Shown in pieces: positions 1 to 5,758 of a stretch of 7,376 nucleotides of DNA. The translations under genes were made by a program, and so were the position numbers. The notes beneath the pieces were generated by a model. That model did no database searches, was not told the origin of the DNA, and was given only the letters and a program-made list of their open reading frames with translations. The DNA lies in contig JAFGVG010000013.1 in assembly GCA_016938095.1 (NCBI GenBank), forward strand, positions 1 through 7,376, given 5' to 3'. The DNA is from Bacteroidales bacterium. Its GTDB lineage: Bacteria > Bacteroidota > Bacteroidia > Bacteroidales > UBA10428. Every line of letters begins with the position of its first letter. Positions within the stretch are counted from its first letter, which is position 1.

Positions 1-950
1 CCAATGGTTTTGATCTTCTCGATATAATGTTTTCCGGTAATTTCATCAAAGGTGGCAAAATAGGAGTCAAGGATATTCACCAGGTCTTTCGGATCGAGTG
101 TTTTGCTGATTTTGGAAAAGCCTTTGAAATCCGCAAACAACACACTGACCAGTTTATAGGAGCGGGTACCGGCACGTCCTTTCGATTTAAGTTGTTTGGC
201 AACCTCAAAGGGCAATATATTCAGCAACAATTTTTCCGATTTTTCCTGTTCCTGCTCAATGGTCTGCTTTTGCTGGTTGATTTCCTGTTTTTGCGATTCA
301 AGTAGTGCATTGCTCTTTTCGAGCATCCTGGCTATTTCTTTTATCTTTAGGTTTTGGGCGTAAAGCTCCTCTTCTTTTTTCTTAAAAGAGGTGATATCAA
401 TTTCTACAGCGATTATCTCTTCAATTTTACCCTCGATATTGAGTTGCGGGGTAATAAAAACCTGGAGCCAGCGTATTTCTCCTTTCTTTGATTTTACCTT
501 GCAGAGGTTCTCAAAGGACTTGTTTTCTTTAAGGCACTTGTTAAAGAGCGTGGCAATTTCAGAGGCAGGGTCAAGCGAGTAAATGGTGTTCCCGTATAGC
601 TCACGGTATTCTGACAACTGGTAGCCATGGAGTTTTTCGAAGCCAGCATTCACCCATTCGAGCTCTCCTGAAGGTTTGATTACGATAAAAGCAAAGGGTG
701 CGCTGAACGACGAAGCCAGCAGTTTAACCAGAACCTCTTGATCCTTTTTTATTTTTTGAATACGGTTTTCAATGTCTTTACCGTCTTTTATTATTTCGAG
801 GATTTTATTCAAACGGTCCTTAATTTCATCAACCGTTTTGGGTTCAAACGGAAAATCAATTAAGCCAGTATTGCTTACCGCATTGGGTAAGCCACTCATC
901 AGTTCTTTGCTGAATTGACTATCGTCAACTAACAGTAATTTATAGGCCAT
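1..950 (-). CDS. PAS-domain class III adenylate cyclase with degenerate N-terminal receiver (partial, C-terminus off the left edge)
   Basis: The 316 visible codons start at the ATG at 950-948; an in-frame TAA lies a short way upstream, so the N-terminus is not longer. Residues 1-18 (KLLLVDDSQF) look like the first strand and acidic pair of a receiver domain. Residues 29-51 (FPFEP...DRLNKIL) look like its last strand and helix, with almost nothing between. A PAS domain spans about 82-190 (motifs WVNAGFEKLHGY and GEIRWLQVF). A Gln/Glu/Lys-rich coiled coil (about 190-240) leads into LLLNILPFEVAKQL, the linker typical of class III cyclases. The cyclase domain begins near 266: D274 in LFADFKGF is the expected first metal ligand, and K314 in EKIKTIG sits where adenylate cyclases carry the adenine-selecting lysine (guanylate cyclases have Glu). 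The product is therefore probably cytosolic and makes cAMP. The second metal Asp and the rest of the domain lie outside the window, so activity cannot be judged fully. Confidence 0.88.
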   Translation of the reverse strand, partial: MAYKLLLVDDSQFSKELMSGLPNAVSNTGLIDFPFEPKTVDEIKDRLNKILEIIKDGKDIENRIQKIKKDQEVLVKLLASSFSAPFAFIVIKPSGELEWVNAGFEKLHGYQLSEYRELYGNTIYSLDPASEIATLFNKCLKENKSFENLCKVKSKKGEIRWLQVFITPQLNIEGKIEEIIAVEIDITSFKKKEEELYAQNLKIKEIARMLEKSNALLESQKQEINQQKQTIEQEQEKSEKLLLNILPFEVAKQLKSKGRAGTRSYKLVSVLFADFKGFSKISKTLDPKDLVNILDSYFATFDEITGKHYIEKIKTI

Positions 951-1111
951 AAGCAGAACAACAACCTTTGTTTAACAGTCGCAGGATATCCGAAAGTTGG
1001 TGAAATAAACAGTAAGGCGAATAAAAACTTATCAACTTGCAGTTTATAGTTGTTAAACGATATTATTGCCGGTAAGGTTATAATTGAAACAACAAGATGG
1101 GAGATAAAAAA
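951..1111. other. Intergenic region upstream of the cyclase gene
   Basis: This A/T-rich stretch lies between the cyclase start and the inverted-repeat element and should hold the cyclase promoter. I found no exact TAnnTTTG element on the minus strand and no convincing hairpin or RNA gene. A 67-residue minus-strand reading frame crosses it (929-1132) but overlaps the cyclase start in another frame, resembles no family I know and runs into the repeat. I do not regard it as a gene. Confidence 0.5.
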
Positions 1112-1132
1112 AGAGGCTGTGTAAAAAGTCAC
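1112..1132 (+). repeat. Left terminal inverted repeat of the 1112-1510 element
   Basis: This 21-nt end is the reverse complement of 1490-1510 with one mismatch (AAAAAGTCAC here against the equivalent of AAAATGTCAC there). It starts directly after an A-run. Confidence 0.75.
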
Positions 1133-1154
1133 GAAATGAGCGTAATCAGGAGAT

Positions 1155-1172
1155 CATAGCCGTCAACTTAAG
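1155..1172 (+). repeat. Left subterminal inverted repeat
   Basis: The 18 bases CATAGCCGTCAACTTAAG recur as a perfect reverse complement at 1450-1467. Both copies lie 22 nt inside the terminal repeats. Confidence 0.75.
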
Positions 1173-1245
1173 GATACATATTATTGATATTCATTTATTT
1201 GCATATAACAACATCAATATCATAACAGGTAACACTGAACTTGGC

Positions 1246-1277
1246 GATATCCCCCTTTGGAGGGGGTAGGGGGAGGA
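1246..1277 (+). repeat. C/G-run palindromic repeat, left copy
   Basis: The core CCCCCTTTGGAGGGGG (1251-1266) is close to self-complementary and is followed by TAGGGGGAGGA. It is repeated in inverted orientation at 1359-1390. Similar C5/G5 palindromes occur, from memory, as dispersed intergenic repeats in Bacteroidetes genomes; I cannot check copy number here. Its composition contrasts sharply with the A/T-rich flanks. Confidence 0.6.
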
Positions 1278-1358
1278 ACTGCATGAATTCATACTTTTTG
1301 TTTGTACTTAAACAATATTCAAAAAGCTTGTCCTAATAAAACGAGACTAGTTCTATAA

Positions 1359-1390
1359 TCCTCCCCCAGCCCCCTCCAGAGGGGGATAGC
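1359..1390 (-). repeat. C/G-run palindromic repeat, right copy
   Basis: The core CCCCCTCCAGAGGGGG (1370-1385) differs from the reverse complement of the left core by one base. Over 32 nt, 28 positions match. Each copy can form its own short hairpin or the two can pair across about 80 nt. Confidence 0.6.
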
Positions 1391-1449
1391 ACATTTTCTA
1401 AACCTATCCCAAAATAATAAAGCCAGTGCCTTTTTCCTAAGAATGGTTT

Positions 1450-1467
1450 CTTAAGTTGACGGCTATG
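1450..1467 (-). repeat. Right subterminal inverted repeat
   Basis: This is the perfect reverse complement of 1155-1172. It also overlaps a small local hairpin, TAAGAA (1438-1443) with TTCTTA (1448-1453). Confidence 0.75.
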
Positions 1468-1489
1468 GTTTGCAACTAAGCCTGATATA

Positions 1490-1510
1490 GTGACATTTTA
1501 CACAGCCTCT
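1490..1510 (-). repeat. Right terminal inverted repeat of the 1112-1510 element
   Basis: This is the partner of 1112-1132 and matches it at 20 of 21 positions as a reverse complement. It ends 33 nt from the rocD stop codon, so the element sits almost against the 3' end of that gene. Confidence 0.75.
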
Positions 1511-1543
1511 GGTTTAATGCAAGGTTTATTTCAGGTGTAGTTA

Positions 1544-2770
1544 TTAATTGAATGCGTCGAGTGTTTCCTTAATAATGTCAATGGCCTCCATAATCTGATC
1601 TTCGGTAATGACCAGGGGAGGAGCAAAACGGATAATATGATCGTGAGTAGGTTTTGCCAGCAGTCCGTTATTTTTGAGTGCCAAACAAACATCCCAGGCG
1701 GTTTTTCCGTTCTTTGGCTTAATGACGATGGCATTGAGCAGTCCTTTCCCCCGAACAGTTTCAACCATGTCGTGATGTTTTTCGTAGGTTTTGAGCTCCT
1801 CGCGGAACAAGGCTCCCATTTTTTCTGCATTTTCGGCAAGTTTTTCATCTACCAGCACTTTGAGCGAGGCAATGGCAACTTTACAGGCAAGCGGACTGCC
1901 GCCAAAGGTCGATCCGTGTTCACCCGGTTTAATGCAAAGCATAATATCGTTGTTTGCCAGCACGGCCGAAACAGGAAGCATACCGCCCGATAATGCCTTA
2001 CCCAGAATGAGTAAATCGGGGTGAACATCTTCGTGCTCACACGCCAGCATTTTTCCGGTACGGGCCAGACCGGTCTGTACTTCGTCGGCAATAAACAAAA
2101 CATTTTTTTTCTTACACAAATCGTATGCTCCCTTAACATATCCGGCATCCGGAACAAAAACGCCCGCTTCGCCCTGTATGGGTTCTACCAGGAATCCGGC
2201 AACATTGGGTTCTTCAAGTGCCTTTTTCAGGGCATTCAAATCGTTGTAAGGAATTACAATGAAACCGGGTGTGAAGGGGCCAAAGCCTTTGAACGATGAA
2301 GGATCGGTGGACATGGATACGATGGTGATGGTTCGGCCATGGAAATTGCCATCGCATACAATGATTTTTGCTTCATTTTCAGGAATGCCCTTTTTCTCAT
2401 AGGCCCATCTTCTGCAGAGTTTAAGTGCACTCTCAACACCTTCGGCACCCGAATTCATGGGTAAAAGTTTGTCGTATCCGAGAAGCTGTGTGGTATATTT
2501 TTCATATTTCCCCAGGCAGTCGTTATGAAAAGCCCTGGAGGTCAGGGTTAACTTTTTGGCTTGTTTGCGTAAGGCTTTTACAATCTTGGGATGACAATGT
2601 CCTTGATTAATAGCTGAATATGCAGAAAGGAAGTCGTAATACTTTTTACCTTCCACATCCCAGACAAAAACGCCTTTACCTTTCTTTAGCACTACCGGCA
2701 GCGGGTGGTAGTTATGTGCCCCGAATTCGTGTTCCAGGTTAATGTAGTCCTGGCTTATTAAAGTTGTCAT
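1544..2770 (-). CDS. rocD: Ornithine aminotransferase (ornithine--oxo-acid transaminase)
   Basis: This 408-residue class III, PLP-dependent aminotransferase moves the delta-amino group of ornithine to 2-oxoglutarate, giving glutamate-5-semialdehyde and glutamate. It thus links arginine/ornithine to proline and glutamate in the cytosol. Visible family features in order: INQGHCHPKI (54-63), LTLTSRAF (74-81), the cofactor phosphate region MNSGAEGVESALKL (105-118), NFHGRT (142-147), EPIQGEAGV (196-204; E196 and E201 match E230 and E235 of human OAT), ADEVQTGLARTGK with the pyridine-binding D229, and LGKALSGGMLPVSAV with Schiff-base lysine K258. STFGGSPLAC and the RFAPPL carboxylate-binding region follow. 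Length is normal for the bacterial enzyme and nothing is broken. It is divergent from the tryptophanase-like gene. Acetylornithine or 4-aminobutyrate aminotransferase is less likely because the ALSGGMLPVSAV and LTLTSRAF motifs are those of true OAT. Confidence 0.96.
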   Translation of the reverse strand: MTTLISQDYINLEHEFGAHNYHPLPVVLKKGKGVFVWDVEGKKYYDFLSAYSAINQGHCHPKIVKALRKQAKKLTLTSRAFHNDCLGKYEKYTTQLLGYDKLLPMNSGAEGVESALKLCRRWAYEKKGIPENEAKIIVCDGNFHGRTITIVSMSTDPSSFKGFGPFTPGFIVIPYNDLNALKKALEEPNVAGFLVEPIQGEAGVFVPDAGYVKGAYDLCKKKNVLFIADEVQTGLARTGKMLACEHEDVHPDLLILGKALSGGMLPVSAVLANNDIMLCIKPGEHGSTFGGSPLACKVAIASLKVLVDEKLAENAEKMGALFREELKTYEKHHDMVETVRGKGLLNAIVIKPKNGKTAWDVCLALKNNGLLAKPTHDHIIRFAPPLVITEDQIMEAIDIIKETLDAFN

Positions 2771-2866
2771 GTGCTTTGGTTTTTACTTAGTATAGTTATG
2801 AATTTACTTGCGCAATATTTGAATTATTATTCAGAAATAAAATGACAAATCGCATACTTGGGTAGG

Positions 2867-2900
2867 CAAAATTAGATCAATAAAGGTTTTTTATTTGCAA
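2867..2900 (-). promoter_or_regulatory. Putative Bacteroidetes-type promoter of rocD
   Basis: On the minus strand TAATTTTG (2874-2867) fits the -7 consensus TAnnTTTG exactly. A TTG (2900-2898) lies 23 nt upstream, at the long end of the accepted spacing. Transcription would start near 2860, giving an untranslated leader of about 90 nt. Confidence 0.5.
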
Positions 2901-2927
2901 AAAAATAAAACAAATTTTCATAAATAA

Positions 2928-2957
2928 TTGGTATTTTATTGCAACCTGTTATTTTTG
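2928..2957 (+). promoter_or_regulatory. Putative Bacteroidetes-type promoter of the tryptophanase-like gene
   Basis: TTG (2928-2930), a 19-nt spacer and TATTTTTG (2950-2957) match TTG-N19-TAnnTTTG exactly. The start of transcription would fall near 2964, about 24 nt before the ATG at 2988. This argues against the more upstream ATG at 2928, which lies in the promoter itself. Confidence 0.6.
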
Positions 2958-2987
2958 AAAGAAAATTTCAAACTAATATATTACAGA

Positions 2988-4451
2988 ATGGAAAATAATG
3001 GAATGCCTGTGGTGAAATTTTTCAGCGGAAAGAAAGTACCTGTTGAATTACACAAAGTGAGAATTGTGCAGAAGTTACATCTTAAAACCATCGAAGAACG
3101 TTACAAGGCGATAAGTGAAGCCGGATACAACACCTTTTTGCTCAACACCAGTGATATTTTCCTGGATATGCTGACGGATTCCGGTACCAATGCAATGAGT
3201 GATAATCAGTTGGCATCTATGATGCAGGCCGATGATGCCTATGCCGGATCGCAGAGCTTTTACAGAATGGAGAGTGCCTTGCGTGATGTTTTTGGCAAGC
3301 ACTATGTGTTACCCGCCCACCAGGGGCGTGCGGCTGAGAATATTATTTCGCAGGCTTTCATTAGTGAAGGTGATGCCATTCCTATGAATTATCACTTTAC
3401 CACCACCAAGGCGCATATGGAACTTAACGGTGGTACTATTTTTGAGATTTATACCGACGAAGCACTAAAAATTAAAAGTACAAATCCTTTCAAAGGGAAT
3501 ATCGATCTTGTCAAACTGAATGATCTTATTGCCCAATATGGGCCAGAACGCATTCCGTTCATACGTATGGAGGCCTCTACCAACCTCATTGGCGGCCAGC
3601 CCTTTTCTATGCAGAATATGCGTGATGTAAAGGCCATTGCGGAGAAACACGGTATCATACTAATCCTTGATGCCAGCCTAATCGGTGAGAATGCCTACTT
3701 TATTAAAATGCGGGAGACTGGTTACAGCAATATGCCGGTAAAAGAAATCCTGCGCGAAATGTGCAGCCTTTCGGATATTGTTTATTTTTCGAGTCGTAAA
3801 GTGAGTTCAACACGGGGTGGTGGTATTTGTACCAATAATAAGGACCTTTACATGAAAATGAGGGATTTGGTTCCGCTTTACGAAGGTTTTCTTACTTATG
3901 GCGGTATGTCAGTCAGGGAAATTGAGGCCATGGCTGTTGGACTCTATGAAACAACCGATGATACGGTAATCAGTCAATCACCATCGTTTATAGCCTTTGC
4001 TGTTGATGAAATCGATAAACTGGGAATTCCGGTTGTTACACCTGCCGGAGCATTGGGCTGTCATATCGACGCCAAAAGTTTTCTGGAGCATATTCCGCAG
4101 TCGGAATATCCGGCCGGAGCTTTGGCTGCTGCCTTATTCATTGCTTCGGGTTGCCGTGGCATGGAACGCGGTACCATTTCCAGTGTAAGGGATGAGAACG
4201 GTAAAGATGTACTGGCAGATGTTGAACTCCTGCGTCTTGCCTTTCCGCGAAGGGTGTTTACACTGTCACAGACCATGTTTCTGATCGACAGGGTTAACTG
4301 GCTCTACCAGCATCGGAAGCTAATTGGCGGACTGAGGTTTGTTGAGGAGCCTCCCGTGTTGCGGTTCTTCCTGGGAAGGCTCGAGCCGGTGGGTGATTGG
4401 CCGTCGAAACTGATCAAAAAGTACAAGGAGGACTTCGGCGATTCGTTGTAG
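2988..4451 (+). CDS. Tryptophanase/tyrosine phenol-lyase family protein (beta-eliminating lyase), divergent active site
   Basis: This is a PLP-dependent fold-type I lyase of the family that splits tryptophan or tyrosine into indole or phenol, pyruvate and ammonia. The ATG at 2988 gives 487 residues; ATG 3003 is an alternative. Family signatures run the whole length: FLLNTSDIFLDMLTDSGT (50-67), AYAGS (84-88), HQGR (111-114), FTTT (137-140), NLIGGQP (199-205), ENAYFIK (234-240), YEGFLTYGG (298-306) and PRRVFT (420-425). K271 in SSRKV aligns with the Schiff-base lysine and D228 with the pyridine-binding Asp. Tyrosine-lyase-like traits are MERG (R394) and RFF (F460, F461). Several residues shared by both known enzymes differ: the Arg after D-A-x is L231, the lysine before the PLP lysine is R270, the Asp after it is V272, and GGHA has become ALGC with L356 for His. 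The substrate is therefore uncertain. Compared with E. coli tryptophanase, about 20 extra C-terminal residues are present. Confidence 0.85.
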   Translation: MENNGMPVVKFFSGKKVPVELHKVRIVQKLHLKTIEERYKAISEAGYNTFLLNTSDIFLDMLTDSGTNAMSDNQLASMMQADDAYAGSQSFYRMESALRDVFGKHYVLPAHQGRAAENIISQAFISEGDAIPMNYHFTTTKAHMELNGGTIFEIYTDEALKIKSTNPFKGNIDLVKLNDLIAQYGPERIPFIRMEASTNLIGGQPFSMQNMRDVKAIAEKHGIILILDASLIGENAYFIKMRETGYSNMPVKEILREMCSLSDIVYFSSRKVSSTRGGGICTNNKDLYMKMRDLVPLYEGFLTYGGMSVREIEAMAVGLYETTDDTVISQSPSFIAFAVDEIDKLGIPVVTPAGALGCHIDAKSFLEHIPQSEYPAGALAAALFIASGCRGMERGTISSVRDENGKDVLADVELLRLAFPRRVFTLSQTMFLIDRVNWLYQHRKLIGGLRFVEEPPVLRFFLGRLEPVGDWPSKLIKKYKEDFGDSL

Positions 4452-4486
4452 TATTTAAAAACCGGCTCATCTCAACCGTTAGCTGA

Positions 4487-4660
4487 GAGGCTGTTCGGGC
4501 AAAGTTTCCGGCCTGCAGCCATGTCACATACCTGCATGCAGCCCGTGGATCGCCCATGTGTGCCGATGCTGCCATTGAAGGTAAGCACTATTTCTACGAA
4601 ATGGTGTTGTACGGTGATGCCTGTTGGGAAGAATGGCTCGAACGAAGAAAAAGGGTAAGG
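4487..4660 (+). pseudogene. N-terminal remnant of a class V aminotransferase-like (cysteine desulfurase family) gene
   Basis: Following an in-frame TGA at 4484-4486, the frame reads EAVRAKFPACSHVTYLHAAR, then SPM, then LYGDACWEEWLERRKRVR. This resembles the first 60 or so residues of class V, PLP-dependent aminotransferases, which begin with a FPxL...TYLNAA...SP pattern and a later WEEWLE helix. The resemblance stops at about 4660, just before the stop codon of the convergent response-regulator gene, and nothing of the PLP-binding core follows. An ATG at 4556 could open a 68-residue frame, but it starts in the middle of the homologous region and overlaps the next gene. The best reading is a gene truncated by deletion or rearrangement. 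The identification is by eye from a short stretch. Confidence 0.5.
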
Positions 4661-4665
4661 GATCC

Positions 4666-5016
4666 TTATAGATTATTGTGCACTGCCGTGCAGAACATAT
4701 TGGGTTCTATAGGCTTGGTAAAAATGCCCTGTATGCCAAGTTTTTTGGCCATGTATAAATAAAAAGGTTCTCCCCCGCTGATCGCAATGATCTTTTGATT
4801 GGGGAAACGGCGTTTAACATGCATGATCATTTCAATACCTTCCATTTCGGGCATCAGTATGTCGGTAATAACAAGGTCATATGGCTCTTCGGCCAGTTTC
4901 TGCAAACCTTCCTTACCATCTCCGGCTTCTTCAAAAGCCACCTCTTTGCGATTGAACAGGTTAATGATCAATTTACGCATTAAAACATTATCGTCAACTA
5001 CCAGTACTTTTTTCAT
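4666..5016 (-). CDS. Single-domain response regulator (CheY-like receiver)
   Basis: The 116-residue protein is a receiver domain with no output domain. The acidic pair D8-D9 (VLVVDDN), phospho-acceptor D52 (VITDILMPEMEG), switch residue S80 (IAISGG) and K101 (FTKP) are all present, so it should accept a phosphoryl group from a histidine kinase not seen here. It starts at ATG 5016-5014, just before MKKVLVVDD. It is the downstream member of two same-strand receiver genes separated by 192 nt, too far to assume one transcript. Its 3' end faces the aminotransferase remnant, with its stop codon five bases from the end of that homology. A 9-bp inverted repeat lies in its leader. The partner and output are unknown. 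Confidence 0.9.
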   Translation of the reverse strand: MKKVLVVDDNVLMRKLIINLFNRKEVAFEEAGDGKEGLQKLAEEPYDLVITDILMPEMEGIEMIMHVKRRFPNQKIIAISGGEPFYLYMAKKLGIQGIFTKPIEPNMFCTAVHNNL

Positions 5017-5029
5017 ATGACTGAAATTT

Positions 5030-5072
5030 ACCGGAAAACAAAAGTGGCGTTTTTATCTTGGTCTTTTCCGGT
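5030..5072. other. Inverted repeat in the leader of the 4666-5016 receiver gene
   Basis: ACCGGAAAA (5030-5038) and TTTTCCGGT (5064-5072) are perfect 9-bp complements around a 25-nt loop, 14 nt upstream of the start codon. It may be an operator or leader hairpin, or chance. No T-run follows it on the minus strand, so it is not a standard terminator for the upstream receiver gene. Confidence 0.3.
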
Positions 5073-5114
5073 TTAACATACAAACGGACAGTTTATACAA
5101 TAGGTTTACAATTG

Positions 5115-5143
5115 TTAAGCAACAGCATCAGTTTGTTGATTAA
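5115..5143. other. Imperfect hairpin between the two receiver genes
   Basis: TTAAGCAACA (5115-5124) and TGTTGATTAA (5134-5143) pair at 9 of 10 positions around a 9-nt loop. It lies about 65 nt after the stop of the 5209-5586 gene. No T-run follows on the minus strand, so a terminator role is only possible, not shown. Confidence 0.25.
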
Positions 5144-5208
5144 ACTGCCAAAAAATGTGATCAGTTGATAAAAAAGTGTTGGAATGATTCGGAATGCGCT
5201 AATATACC

Positions 5209-5586
5209 TTACTCCTCGTTCAATACTTCGTCAACTTTACTTACAAGATATTGTATGTCAATGGGTTTACGGAGAAAGGCCACTGCTTCAAGTTTTTCAA
5301 TCTTCTGCGTAATTTCATCATCGGTATTGATGGCTGAAATTACGATTACAGGCGTGTTTTTTGTTCTTTCATCTTTGCGCAGTTGATCAAGAAACTCAAA
5401 TCCGCTCACTTTGGGCATGAGCAGATCAAGCAGAATAAGATCAGGTACCTGCTTCTCGATGCGCATGAATGCATCCTTGGCATTAAGTGCTGTTTCAATC
5501 AGATATCCCTTGTCGGTAAGGATGGCCTCGAGCAGAACAATATTAGTGGTGGAATCATCAATTACCAATATCCGTGATTCTTTCAT
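5209..5586 (-). CDS. Single-domain response regulator (CheY-like receiver)
   Basis: The protein has 125 residues when started at ATG 5586-5584, directly before the receiver fold (KESRILVIDDS). The longer frame opening at 5649 adds 21 residues with no counterpart in receivers and was not chosen. Key residues are intact: D10-D11, phospho-acceptor D54 (LILLDLLMPKVSG), S84 (VIVISA) and K107 (LRKP). There is no output domain, so it likely works by protein-protein contact or as a phosphorelay intermediate. It differs clearly from the downstream receiver (for example LLMPKVSGFEFL against ILMPEMEGIEMI), so the pair is not a recent duplication. It is divergent from the lipoprotein gene at 5759, with about 170 nt between them. 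No kinase is nearby. Confidence 0.9.
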   Translation of the reverse strand: MKESRILVIDDSTTNIVLLEAILTDKGYLIETALNAKDAFMRIEKQVPDLILLDLLMPKVSGFEFLDQLRKDERTKNTPVIVISAINTDDEITQKIEKLEAVAFLRKPIDIQYLVSKVDEVLNEE

Positions 5587-5758
5587 TAAGCTAAAATTTT
5601 GAACTAAGATAGTACATTTATCAAAAATTTCAATAGTAAAGATTTGCACAATTCGGACAAAAGTTACTGTGGAAAGCCGGTTTGTTAAAGTAAGATGAAA
5701 TTAGTGCCGACATCTGATAATTAAATAGTATTTTCGGCTAAAATTAACGGATACCTAT

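Larger units (their letters stand above)
1112..1510. mobile_element. Nested inverted-repeat element of about 399 bp, MITE-like or remnant insertion sequence
   Basis: Three pairs of inverted repeats are nested symmetrically. The outer ends, 1112-1132 and 1490-1510 (AGAGGCTGTGTAAAA...), match at 20 of 21 positions. A second pair, 1155-1172 and 1450-1467 (CATAGCCGTCAACTTAAG), matches at 18 of 18. The spacer between these two pairs is 22 nt on both sides. An inner pair, 1246-1277 and 1359-1390, matches at 28 of 32 and is made of C-run/G-run palindromes. No transposase reading frame is present inside. Ends of the form GAGGCTGTGTAAAA resemble terminal repeats of bacterial insertion sequences, so a MITE or an internally deleted IS is the likeliest reading. 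No clear target-site duplication is visible, so it may be old or the ends misplaced. It lies between two co-directional minus-strand genes, rocD and the cyclase, and its RNA could fold into a long hairpin acting on readthrough. Confidence 0.65.

Noticed and set aside
27..582. Plus-strand ORFs of 92 and 63 residues in the first 600 bases
   Set aside because: They are antisense shadows of the cyclase gene, whose PAS and cyclase motifs are unmistakable on the minus strand.
929..1132. Small minus-strand ORF of 67 residues
   Set aside because: It overlaps the cyclase start in another frame and begins inside the inverted-repeat element; no recognisable features.
1112..1510. CRISPR array or a conventional rho-independent terminator
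   Set aside because: The repeats are inverted pairs, not regularly spaced direct repeats, and no hairpin here is followed by the T-run expected of a terminator for rocD.
1531..2610. Several ORFs of 60-120 residues on both strands across rocD
   Set aside because: All lie inside the intact, strongly recognised rocD frame and have no coherent family features.
2928..2987. Upstream ATG that would add 20 residues to the tryptophanase-like protein
   Set aside because: It lies in the -33 element of a very good promoter match, so it would be upstream of the transcript start, and the added residues resemble nothing in the family.
4556..4762. A 68-residue plus-strand ORF as a genuine small gene
   Set aside because: It starts mid-way through an aminotransferase-like segment and its second half is antisense to the receiver gene; a gene remnant explains it better.
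5587..5649. Upstream ATG that would add 21 residues to the 5209-5586 receiver
   Set aside because: Receiver homology begins right after the ATG at 5586; the extra segment is A/T-rich leader without family counterpart.
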